DNA of 64,000 bases from CAYRVX01 sp964427875 (GTDB lineage: Bacteria > Planctomycetota > Phycisphaerae > SM23-33). Positions 15,597 to 22,927 of the stretch are shown here, one piece after another (positions within the stretch are counted from its first letter, which is position 1; each line of letters opens with the position of its first letter). The notes beneath the pieces were generated by a model. The model was not told the origin of the DNA. It was given only the letters and a program-made list of their open reading frames with translations, and did not search any database. The stretch spans positions 50,118 to 114,117 of the forward strand of contig CAYRVX010000006.1 in NCBI GenBank assembly GCA_964427875.1, written 5' to 3'. Position numbers and translations under genes: made by a program.

Positions 15597-16355
15597 ATGC
15601 GGAGAATCTCGATCGCAATCCTGGCGGCCGCGGTCGTCGCGGCCGTCGTTGTGCTTGCCGTGAACGCCCCGAACCCCGCGTGGTCGGCCCCGGAGAGAAC
15701 AGAGCCCGCCGGGCCGCCTCCCCCGCGTCGCGGCCGACCGACAACCCACCCCGCGCCCGGCAGGCCCGGGCCGCGCCCGGGGGGCACGATGTACCGCCGC
15801 TACGGCAAGCCGCTCACCAAGGAGCAGGAAGAGGAGGTCCTGCAGTATCTCAAGAAGAAGCGCCCGGATCTCTTCCAGCAGGCCACCAGCGAGCGGGAAA
15901 AGGACCCCCGACGGTACCAGAGGACGATCCGCTCGATGTGGTACTTCATCTCGGGGCTCAAGAGCCTCCCCGAGCCCGTCCGCGATGCCGAGGAAGCGCG
16001 CCACATGCTGCGTATCCAGATGTGGCGCCTCGCCAAGGAGCTGAAGGACACCCAGAGCCCCGGCCGGAAGAAGGAGCTCACGAAGCAGATCCACGAACTG
16101 GCGGACAAGCACTTCGACGCCGACCAGATCATCCGCCAACACCGTCTGAGCCAACTCGAGGGGTACATAGAACGGCTCAAGCGTGAGTTGAAGGAACGAG
16201 CGCAGGACCGCCAGGCCGTCGTCCGGGAAACGGTCGAGCGCATGATCAGCAGCGCCGAACGATACCGCCAGCGGAGCGAGAGGGGCCCGCGGTCGCGTCC
16301 CAGCTCGCGCCCCAGCACGGGCGCCTCCTCCCACCACAAGCCGCCGGCGAAGTAG
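15597..16355 (+). CDS. Secreted or anchored Pro-rich, coiled-coil protein in the sigma operon
   Basis: I do not recognise this 252-residue protein. It starts with a signal or anchor 'MRRISIAILAAAVVAAVVVLAV'. A low-complexity Pro/Arg/Gly-rich stretch covers about residues 35-65. A strongly charged helical region then runs from about 70 to 235 ('KPLTKEQEEEVLQYLKKKRP', 'HRLSQLEGYIERLKRELKER'), likely coiled coil. It lies 44 bases after the putative anti-sigma gene and on the same strand. It may therefore be a periplasmic partner of that regulator, as small heavy-metal-sensor-like proteins are in other ECF operons. That role is inference from position only. Confidence 0.55.
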   Translation: MRRISIAILAAAVVAAVVVLAVNAPNPAWSAPERTEPAGPPPPRRGRPTTHPAPGRPGPRPGGTMYRRYGKPLTKEQEEEVLQYLKKKRPDLFQQATSEREKDPRRYQRTIRSMWYFISGLKSLPEPVRDAEEARHMLRIQMWRLAKELKDTQSPGRKKELTKQIHELADKHFDADQIIRQHRLSQLEGYIERLKRELKERAQDRQAVVRETVERMISSAERYRQRSERGPRSRPSSRPSTGASSHHKPPAK

Positions 16356-16489
16356 CGTCGTCGGCGCCCGCCGCCGGGCCGGCGGTTTCCGCTTGTCCCC
16401 GGCCGTAGCCACTCCTACGATCGTGAGCGCAGCGGTGCCGACTGTGCGCCGGTTTCCTGCATCTCACCCGGACGTCAGGAGTGCGGCCC

Positions 16490-16697
16490 ATGGGCGACAT
16501 CGCCATCATCCTGCTCGTCCTGTTCGGCCTCTTAGCCGCGGCCGGCGTCGTGGGCGGCAGCATCCTCGGCATCATTGCCTTCATTCGCGGCTTCAGGCTG
16601 AGCAAGGAGCTTTCGCGGATTCGGCGCAGCCTGGATGCCGTGGAATCCGGATTGAGCGCTCTGGGAATGCCGGCCGCGCCGGCGGAAGCAGGGCGCG
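16490..16697 (+). pseudogene. N-terminal remnant of a DUF2339-like membrane protein
   Basis: From the ATG at 16490, with CAGGAG upstream, the frame encodes a membrane segment 'IAIILLVLFGLLAAAGVVGG'. A second hydrophobic stretch and a short coiled coil 'LSKELSRIRRSLDAVESGL' follow. This is the usual opening of DUF2339 proteins, which normally continue for many more membrane spans. After about residue 70 the frame turns into Arg/Pro-rich nonsense that runs on in a shadow frame to 17548. The following sequence, in another frame, is the C-terminal part of DUF3999, the common genomic partner of DUF2339. The two genes therefore appear fused by a large deletion near 16690-16700. The DUF2339 call is tentative because only the N-terminus is left. 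Confidence 0.5.
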
Positions 16698-17297
16698 ATG
16701 TCCTTCGGGGACGCGAACTTCCTTCGCCGCGTGGAGGTCCTCGGCCGCAACCGCCCTACACGCACCGTCGTCGAGTCCGTCGAGGACGCCCCGCCCCGGA
16801 AACGCGAGGTCCCAGTGCCGTGGCGCAGGTTGACCGACGGCACTCTACACCGTTTCTCCTCGCCGGATGGCCGGGCCGAGTCCTCCAGCCTGCGCCTGCC
16901 CGTCGACGGGAGGTGCCGCTATCTGCTCGTCAGGATCCACAACGGCGACAACGCCCCGCTGAAGTTCACCGGCTTGAAGGTCAGCAGGCTTCAGTACCAT
17001 CTCGCATTCCAGCCGAAGGCCGGGGGGACCTATCGCCTTTACTTCGGCAACGAAGCGGCCGGCAAGCCCCAGTACGACCTGGCGCACTTCATCGACCGCC
17101 TTCGGGCCGAGCGCGTGACCACGGTGGCCCTCGCCCCCGCGTCGGCGAATCCGTCGTTCGCCGTCAAGGAAAAGGCCGCGCCCTGGAGCGAGCGATACAG
17201 GGCGCTCTTATGGGGCGTCCTCATCGCCGTGCTGGTGATCCTCGGCGTGCTGGTCGTCCGCCAGGCCAGGCGCGCCCGCCCGGCGAGCGGCGAGTAG
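16698..17297 (+). pseudogene. C-terminal remnant of a DUF3999 protein
   Basis: The frame encodes 199 residues that match the C-terminal part of DUF3999: 'ANFLRRVEVLGRNRPT', 'RIHNGDNAPLKFTGLKVSR', 'GTYRLYFGNEAAGKPQYDLAHF', then a single membrane span 'LLWGVLIAVLVILGVLVV' and a basic tail. Complete family members are over 400 residues and begin with a signal peptide, both absent here. The apparent ATG start has no ribosome site and lies in the middle of a family-conserved strand. It is therefore more likely a truncated gene than a short functional one. It directly abuts the DUF2339-like remnant. Confidence 0.6.
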
Positions 17298-17304
17298 CCA
17301 TTCC

Positions 17305-17321
17305 GCGGCAAGGCTTGCCGC
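17305..17321. terminator. Short perfect hairpin after the DUF3999 remnant
   Basis: GCGGCAA pairs with TTGCCGC around a GGC loop, eight bases past the stop codon. It is followed by a weak T pair only, so factor-independent termination would be inefficient. Confidence 0.35.
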
Positions 17322-17414
17322 TTGGCGGGACCCCGCGCGCCGGCCGTGTTCCGCCTGTGGCCCGACACCCGGAACCATGGCGCGTCACCATGCGCGGTCC
17401 TATAGAATGCTGTA

Positions 17415-18578
17415 ATGCCCGACGACCGTTCGACATCGTCTCCGGGCCGCGGCGAGGGCGCGAGTGCCTTCGCCAGCGAGCTGATCGATCGCATTCGCTC
17501 CGCGGGCAACGTCTGGGCCCTGTCGGGGGGCCAGATCCGTCTGCCTGAAGTGTTCGGCTTCTGCCGCGGCGTCAAGCAGGCCCTGGCGATGCTCCAGAAG
17601 GCCGTCGCCACGCACGCCGACCGCGGCGGGCGGCTGTTCCTGCTCGGCCAGATCATCCACAACCCGTGGGTCAACTCCTACTTCCAGGCCCGCGGCGTGC
17701 GGATCCTGTCGAGGGACCAGACCCAGCAGCTCGAGCGGCACATCGGTCCGGGCGACTGTGCGGTGATCCCCGCCTTCGGCGTGGAGCTGCCCGTGGAGAA
17801 GCGCCTCCGCGCGATCGGTTGCGAGATCGTGGACACCTCCTGCGGCGACGTCCGCCGGCTGTGGCGCTGGGCGGGGCGGGCGGCCGAGGACGGCTACGGC
17901 GTGCTGATCCTCGGCCGGGCCAACCACGACGAGACGGTCGTCACGAAGAGCCGCCTCGCGGCCGTCGGGGGACGATACCTCGTCGTCGGCGACATGGACC
18001 AGACCCGCCTGTTCTGCGACCTCGTCACGGGCAGGCGCCCCGTAGCGGCCTTCCGCGACCACTTCCACGCCGAGGCCACCAACGCCGACGCGCTCCAGCC
18101 GTTCGAGCGCCTCGCCCAGGTCAGCCAGACCACCATGCTGTACGACGAGACCCTGACCGTCCGCGAGCTGATCCGCCGGGCGTACGCCGAGCGTTTCGGC
18201 GAGGCGGGGCCGGACGAGCGGCTCGTCTTCCAACCGACCGTCTGCCGGGCGACCCAGGCGAGGCAGGCCGCCGCCGTCGGGCTGTGCCGGTCCGGCTGCG
18301 ACTTGGCCGTCGTCGTGGGCGGGTTCGGCTCCTCCAACACCCGTCACCTGTACGAACTGGCCAGCGGCTTCGCCCCCGCGTGGTTCATCGAGGACGCCCG
18401 CGCGATCCGCTCGGCGCGGGAGCTGGAGACGATCGACATCGCCGACGACCGCCGCTACGTGGCCGCCGACTGGCTGCCCGGCCGCCGCCCCCTGCGGATC
18501 GCCGTCCTCGCCGGCGCCTCCAGCCCGGAGATCGTCGTCGGAGAGGTCGTCCGGCGGCTTGGTGAGTTCCTGAGCTGA
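17415..18578 (+). CDS. ispH: 4-hydroxy-3-methylbut-2-enyl diphosphate reductase (IspH), divergent
   Basis: IspH performs the last step of the MEP isoprenoid pathway using a [4Fe-4S] cluster. The three cluster cysteines are visible in 'VFGFCRGVKQA', 'DTSCGDV' and 'PTVCRAT'. Substrate-binding residues are also conserved in 'IIHNPWV', 'ANHDETVVT', 'SQTT', 'GSSNTRHL' and 'AGASSPE'. The usual 'SAHGV' motif reads 'PAFGV', so one active-site histidine (His74 in E. coli numbering) appears replaced by phenylalanine. The protein is 387 residues against about 315 for most homologues, with about 50 extra residues at the N-terminus. Function is likely IspH, but a divergent paralogue cannot be excluded. 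No other MEP gene is in the window. Confidence 0.82.
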   Translation: MPDDRSTSSPGRGEGASAFASELIDRIRSAGNVWALSGGQIRLPEVFGFCRGVKQALAMLQKAVATHADRGGRLFLLGQIIHNPWVNSYFQARGVRILSRDQTQQLERHIGPGDCAVIPAFGVELPVEKRLRAIGCEIVDTSCGDVRRLWRWAGRAAEDGYGVLILGRANHDETVVTKSRLAAVGGRYLVVGDMDQTRLFCDLVTGRRPVAAFRDHFHAEATNADALQPFERLAQVSQTTMLYDETLTVRELIRRAYAERFGEAGPDERLVFQPTVCRATQARQAAAVGLCRSGCDLAVVVGGFGSSNTRHLYELASGFAPAWFIEDARAIRSARELETIDIADDRRYVAADWLPGRRPLRIAVLAGASSPEIVVGEVVRRLGEFLS

Positions 18579-18590
18579 CCGGGCGCGCTG

Positions 18591-19478
18591 CTACTCGGCC
18601 GCGACGCGGCGGTCTTGGATAATCTGGGCGATGGTGGTCTCCCGGCGTTTCTTGGCGGCGGCGAAGAAGCGCTCCAGGCCCCTGGCGTCGGCCAGCTCGA
18701 GAAGGTCGCGGAGGGCCATCAGCGACTCGTCGAAATCGTCGATGGCCGCGAGGATCCGCCTGCGGTTGGTCAGAAAGATGTCCCGCCACATCTCCGGGTC
18801 GCCGCTGGCCAGCCGGGTGGCGTCGCGGAAACCCGTGGCGGAAACGTCCAGGTCGGCGGGCCTCGGCAGGCGCATCAGCAGGCTGGCCAGCGCGTGAGGC
18901 AGATGGCTTACGCGAGCCACGGCGCGGTCGTGGGCGGCCGGCAGCATCCGGAACGTCCGCATGCCCATCTTCCGCCAGAGCCGCTCGACGCGGGCGGTGA
19001 CGGACTGCGGCGTCTTGGCCGTGGGCGTCACGACGCACGTCGCGGCGGCGAACAGGTCCGCCCGCGCGAAGCTCGGGCCCTTCTGTTCGCTGCCGGCCAT
19101 CGGGTGGCTGCCGACGAAGCGGCGGTGCCCCAGCGTCCGCCCGGCCGCCCGGACGACGCCGCTCTTGGTCGAGCCCACGTCCGTCACGATCGCCCGCCGA
19201 GAGAGGACCGGCCCGATCGCCCGCATGTATCGCTCGAACGCGCCGACCGGCGTGGCCAGGATCACCAGGTCCGTCCGGCCGACGGCCTCGGCTGCGTCGA
19301 GGTGGGCCGTGTCGATCGCCCCTATCTCCAGCGCCGTCTGGAGGCTCGCCTGCCGCCGCCCGACGCCCGCGATGCGAACGTGCGGGTCGTGGGCCTTGAT
19401 GGCCAGCCCGGCCGACCCGCCCAGCAGGCCCACGCCGATGATCGTCACGTGATGGAGCTTCTCGCCTGTGTCAGCCAT
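18591..19478 (-). CDS. tyrA: Prephenate dehydrogenase (TyrA)
   Basis: The start at 19478 follows GGAAAG and gives 295 residues; the open frame further upstream is non-conserved. The N-terminal Rossmann fold shows 'HVTIIGVGLLGGSAGLAIK'. Active-site elements are 'TDVGSTKSG', 'FVGSHPMAGSEQKGP', with the catalytic histidine, and 'VSHLPHALASLL'. A helical dimerisation domain ends the protein. There is no chorismate mutase or ACT domain attached. It oxidatively decarboxylates prephenate to 4-hydroxyphenylpyruvate in tyrosine synthesis. It is convergent with ispH, 12 bases apart, and divergent from the malic enzyme gene. Confidence 0.9.
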   Translation of the reverse strand: MADTGEKLHHVTIIGVGLLGGSAGLAIKAHDPHVRIAGVGRRQASLQTALEIGAIDTAHLDAAEAVGRTDLVILATPVGAFERYMRAIGPVLSRRAIVTDVGSTKSGVVRAAGRTLGHRRFVGSHPMAGSEQKGPSFARADLFAAATCVVTPTAKTPQSVTARVERLWRKMGMRTFRMLPAAHDRAVARVSHLPHALASLLMRLPRPADLDVSATGFRDATRLASGDPEMWRDIFLTNRRRILAAIDDFDESLMALRDLLELADARGLERFFAAAKKRRETTIAQIIQDRRVAAE

Positions 19479-19526
19479 CTTTCCGCGGGCAAGCGTAGGG
19501 CAAGAGGGGCCGGTCCGCAAGTGCCT

Positions 19527-19555
19527 CTGGCATTGCGGAGCGGGCGGCGTATAAT
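19527..19555 (+). promoter_or_regulatory. Sigma-70-type promoter for the malic enzyme gene
   Basis: CTGGCA (-35, four of six) and a perfect TATAAT (-10) are separated by 17 bases. Transcription should start near 19562, about 40 bases before the malic enzyme ATG. It lies between two divergent genes, which supports a promoter here. Confidence 0.65.
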
Positions 19556-19602
19556 GTCCGCTCTGCCGGCCGGCGGGCCGGACAGGAAAGGCCAGACAGG
19601 AC

Positions 19603-20982
19603 ATGGGCTCGCTGGAAGCGCTTCAGGATCGGTTCCGCCGCAACGTGGTCTTCAGGATGACGGTGCGGCTGTCGGGCGGCGCCGAGGCGCTGGCCGCGGT
19701 CTTATCGGCCGTCGGCGAGGCGGGCGCCGCCGCCGGCGAGATCGAGCTGGCCGACGTCCTTGCCGACGGCGCGGCGTACGAGATCCAGGTCTTCGCAGCC
19801 GACGACGACCAGATGGCCGCCGTCCGGGCGGCTGTGGGCTCCCTCCGCTGCGCGGAAATCGCCGAGGTCCTGGACCTGGCGATGGAGACGCATCGCGGCG
19901 GGTCGTGCGAGCTTCGCAGCCGCACGCCGATCCGCTCGAACACGGACCTCCGCATCGTCTACACGCCGGGCGTGGCGCGGGTGTGCAGGGCGATCGAGGC
20001 CGAGCCGCACCTCGCGCGCGAGTACACCAACCTGGCCAACAAGGTGGCGATCGTCACGAACGGCACGGCGATCCTGGGCCTGGGCGACATCGGGCCCGTC
20101 GCGGGCCTGCCCGTGATGGAGGGCAAGGCGGCGATCTTCTGGGAGTTCGTGGGCATCTCGGCCGAGCCGATCCTGATCGACACGCGCGACCCGGCCGAGT
20201 TCATCCACGTCTGCGAAAGAATCGCCTGCACGTTCGGCGCGATCCAGATCGAGGACGTCGCCGCCCCGGAGTGCTTCGAGATCACCCGGACGCTGGACGA
20301 GCGGCTTGATATACCGGTCTTCCACGACGATCAGCACGGCACGGCGACGATCGTCCTGGCGGGGCTCTTTAGCGCCTTGAAGCGAACGGGCAAGCGGATC
20401 GAGGACATGACCTGCGCCATCAGCGGGGCCGGCGCGGCGGGCACGGCGGTGGCCGACCTGATCATGCAGGCCGGCGTGCCCGACATCGTGTTGTGCGACT
20501 CCGCCGGCGTGCTCTACCGCGGGCGCAGCGAGAACATGAACCCCGAGAAGCAGGCCCTGGCCGAACGGACCAACGCCGACAACATCCGTGGCACGCTGGC
20601 CGACGCGATGAAAGGACGCGAGCTCTTCATCGGCGTCAGCCGGCCGAACCTGGTCTCGCAGGACATGGTCCGCTCGATGGCGCCGGGGCCGATCGTTTTC
20701 GCCCTGGCCAACCCCGTCAGCGAGATCAGCGTGCCGGAGGCGTACGAGGCGGGCGCCTCGCTGGCGGCCGACGGGCGAATGATGAACAACGCCCTGGCCT
20801 ATCCGGGCATCTTCCGCGGCGCGCTGGACGCGGCGGCCGAGGCGATCACCAACGAGATGCTCACCGCCGCGGCCGACGCGCTGGCCCGCGCCGTGCCGGA
20901 AGGTGAATTCATGCCCGAGATGATGGACCTCGCGACCCACAAGGCCGTCGCCGAGGCGGTGCGGAAGGCGGCCAAGCAATGA
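19603..20982 (+). CDS. NAD(P)-dependent malic enzyme with N-terminal ACT domain
   Basis: The protein has 459 residues. Residues 1 to about 90 look like an ACT domain ('FRMTVRLSGGAEALAAVLSA'), which usually binds an amino acid and regulates the enzyme. The malic enzyme core follows with 'RIVYTPGVARVC', 'LANKVAIVTNGTAILGLGD', 'PVMEGKAAIFWEF', the metal site 'IQIEDVAAPECFEI' and 'FHDDQHGTATIVL'. The nucleotide-binding motif is 'SGAGAAGTAVADL'. It converts malate to pyruvate and CO2. The compact core without the larger eukaryotic-type extension fits bacterial enzymes. It has its own upstream promoter. The cofactor preference cannot be read. Confidence 0.9.
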   Translation: MGSLEALQDRFRRNVVFRMTVRLSGGAEALAAVLSAVGEAGAAAGEIELADVLADGAAYEIQVFAADDDQMAAVRAAVGSLRCAEIAEVLDLAMETHRGGSCELRSRTPIRSNTDLRIVYTPGVARVCRAIEAEPHLAREYTNLANKVAIVTNGTAILGLGDIGPVAGLPVMEGKAAIFWEFVGISAEPILIDTRDPAEFIHVCERIACTFGAIQIEDVAAPECFEITRTLDERLDIPVFHDDQHGTATIVLAGLFSALKRTGKRIEDMTCAISGAGAAGTAVADLIMQAGVPDIVLCDSAGVLYRGRSENMNPEKQALAERTNADNIRGTLADAMKGRELFIGVSRPNLVSQDMVRSMAPGPIVFALANPVSEISVPEAYEAGASLAADGRMMNNALAYPGIFRGALDAAAEAITNEMLTAAADALARAVPEGEFMPEMMDLATHKAVAEAVRKAAKQ

Positions 20983-21043
20983 CCCCGCGGCGAGGCGTTT
21001 GGCGGTGGGCGGCACGCCCGCCAGACTATCGGAAAGACAAACC

Positions 21044-21685
21044 ATGAAAGCACTTATCGTTTTCGGCGGATGGGACGGGCACGAGCCCGGGCCGGTCAGC
21101 GAGGTCCTGGCCAAGGCCCTTCGTGACAGTGGCGTGGAGGTGGAACTGTCGGACACGCTCGATTCGGTCAACGAGCTGAAGCCCCTGCTGGAGCTCGACC
21201 TGATTGTGCCGGTCTGGACGATGGGCGAGATCGAGCCCCAGCAGGCCCAGAACCTCTGCGAGGCCGTCAAGCAGGGCGTGGGGCTCGCCGGCGTGCACGG
21301 GGGCATGGGCGACGCCTTCCGGGAGGCCACCAACTACCAGTTCATGGTCGGCGGGCAATGGGTAGCCCATCCCGGCGGCATCGTGGACTACCGCGTGCAC
21401 GTCGTCGATCACGCCGATCCGATCACCGCCGACATGGACCACTTCCAGGTGCACAGCGAGCAGTACTACATGCACGTCGATCCGTCCAACCACGTGCTGG
21501 CGACGACGACGTTCGAGTACAACGGCTGCACCATGCCCGTCGTGTGGAAGCGGATGTGGGGCAAGGGGCGGGTGTTCTACTCGTCGCTCGGACACGTGGC
21601 CAAGGACTTCGACGTGCCGGAGGTGCTCACGCTCATCACCCGGGGCATGCTCTGGGCGGCCGAAGGGCGAAAGGCAGGCAGGTAG
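21044..21685 (+). CDS. ThuA-like trehalose-utilisation protein
   Basis: The start at 21044 follows GGAAAGAC and gives 213 residues. The glutamine-amidotransferase-like fold of ThuA is seen in 'KALIVFGGWDGHEPGPVSEVL', split by a turn, 'GVGLAGVHGGMGDAF', 'HPGGIVDYRVHVVDHADPI', 'HSEQYYMHVDP' and 'GKGRVFYSSLGH'. It lacks a signal peptide, unlike many planctomycete ThuA proteins. ThuA-like proteins are found in sugar-catabolic clusters and their reaction is still debated. Tandem hairpins follow the gene before accA. Confidence 0.82.
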   Translation: MKALIVFGGWDGHEPGPVSEVLAKALRDSGVEVELSDTLDSVNELKPLLELDLIVPVWTMGEIEPQQAQNLCEAVKQGVGLAGVHGGMGDAFREATNYQFMVGGQWVAHPGGIVDYRVHVVDHADPITADMDHFQVHSEQYYMHVDPSNHVLATTTFEYNGCTMPVVWKRMWGKGRVFYSSLGHVAKDFDVPEVLTLITRGMLWAAEGRKAGR

Positions 21686-21738
21686 CCGCGGGCCGCCCGT
21701 CGGCTTGCGGCCGGGAGATTTCCCTTGCAGGAAGAACG

Positions 21739-21805
21739 CAGGCTGCGATAGGCTCTGTGGTTAGTCATCGCAGCCTGACTGAAAGGACGCCGCCCGCGTC
21801 CTTTC
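21739..21805 (+). terminator. Two tandem perfect hairpins between the ThuA gene and accA
   Basis: The first hairpin is CAGGCTGCGAT (21739-21749) pairing with ATCGCAGCCTG (21767-21777). The second is GAAAGGACGC (21781-21790) pairing with GCGTCCTTTC (21796-21805) around CGCCC, followed by TT. The second has terminator shape. Together they could end the ThuA transcript or attenuate accA. A TATAGA at 21810 could start a separate accA transcript. Confidence 0.6.
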
Positions 21806-21867
21806 TTGGTATAGAAGGCCCGGTGGGGCTTTGGCCGACCGGTGCCGGCCGGCAAGATCGGAACATC

Positions 21868-22893
21868 ATGGCCAGGCAGAGCAACTCCGCCCCCGAGAAC
21901 GGCTACCACCTGCCGTTCGAGAAGCCGATCATGCGGCTTCAGCGGCAGGTGGCGGACCTGGAGGCCGAGCAGGTCAAGGCGGGGCGGGACTTCTCCGCCG
22001 AGATCCGGCAGCTTCGGGCCCAGTACGTATCGCTGCTCCGCAAGACGTACCGGAACCTCACGCCCTGGGAGACGGTGCAGGTCGCGCGGCACCCGCAGCG
22101 CCCGATTGCGGGGGATTACATCGAGCGGATCGTGAAGAATTTCGTGGCGCTCCACGGCGACCGCCGCTTCGCCGACGACAAGGCCATGCGCTGCGGGCTG
22201 GGGCGGATCGGTACGGAGAAAGTGGCCATCGTCGCCCAGCACAAGGGGCGGGAAACGAAGGAGAAGATCGCCTGCAATTTCGGATGCCCGCATCCGGAAG
22301 GGTATCGCAAGGCGCTGCGGGTGATGAGGCTCGCGGAGAAGTTCTCGCTGCCGGTGGTGACGCTGCTGGACACGGCCGGGGCGTATCCCGGCATCGGCTC
22401 GGAGGAGCGCGGCGTGGCGGAGTCCATCGCGCGGAACCTGATGGAGATGAGCCGGCTGCGCACGCCGATCGCATGCGTGGTCATCGGCGAGGGCGGGTCG
22501 GGCGGGGCGCTCGGGATCGGCGTGGGCGACCGCATCGCCATGATGGAGTTCGCCTGGTATTCGGTGATCAGCCCGGAAGGCTGCGCGGCCATTCTCTGGC
22601 GAACGGGCGAGAAGGCGGCCGAGGCCGCCGCGGCCATGAAGCTCACCGCTCGAGACCTCAAGGCCCTCGACGTCATCGACGACATCATCCCTGAACCGCT
22701 GGGCGGGGCCCATCGAAACCCCGCCGAGGCCGCCAATAACCTCGAACGGCACGTCGTCCACACGCTGCGCGAGCTGGCCCGCGTGCCCATCGACAACCTG
22801 CTCAAGCACCGATACGCCCGCTGGCGGCGAATGGGCAAGGTCATTCGCCTCCGGGAGGAAACGGCCGAAGAGGGCCGCACCGAGGCGCAGTAG
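21868..22893 (+). CDS. accA: Acetyl-CoA carboxylase carboxyltransferase subunit alpha (AccA)
   Basis: The start at 21868 gives 341 residues, close to the usual length. The sequence follows AccA throughout: an N-terminal helical region 'LPFEKPIMRLQRQVADLEAE', 'RHPQRPIAGDYIERI', 'LHGDRRFADDKAM', 'AQHKGRETKEKI', 'FGCPHPEGYRKALR', 'LLDTAGAYPGIGSEERG', 'GEGGSGGALGIGVGD', 'ISPEGCAAILWR' and 'LKALDVIDDIIPEPLGGAH'. It transfers CO2 from biotin to acetyl-CoA in fatty acid synthesis and needs AccD, which is not in this window. The open frame extends far upstream but homology begins here. It is followed by a sulfatase gene after a short gap. Confidence 0.95.
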   Translation: MARQSNSAPENGYHLPFEKPIMRLQRQVADLEAEQVKAGRDFSAEIRQLRAQYVSLLRKTYRNLTPWETVQVARHPQRPIAGDYIERIVKNFVALHGDRRFADDKAMRCGLGRIGTEKVAIVAQHKGRETKEKIACNFGCPHPEGYRKALRVMRLAEKFSLPVVTLLDTAGAYPGIGSEERGVAESIARNLMEMSRLRTPIACVVIGEGGSGGALGIGVGDRIAMMEFAWYSVISPEGCAAILWRTGEKAAEAAAAMKLTARDLKALDVIDDIIPEPLGGAHRNPAEAANNLERHVVHTLRELARVPIDNLLKHRYARWRRMGKVIRLREETAEEGRTEAQ

Positions 22894-22927
22894 CGTGCCG
22901 GCCGACGCACGCCCGGGAGAACCCACG

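Noticed and set aside
16481..17548. 355-codon frame across the DUF2339/DUF3999 region
   Set aside because: Only the first 70 codons look like a protein; the remainder is the wrong frame of the DUF3999 remnant and of ispH.
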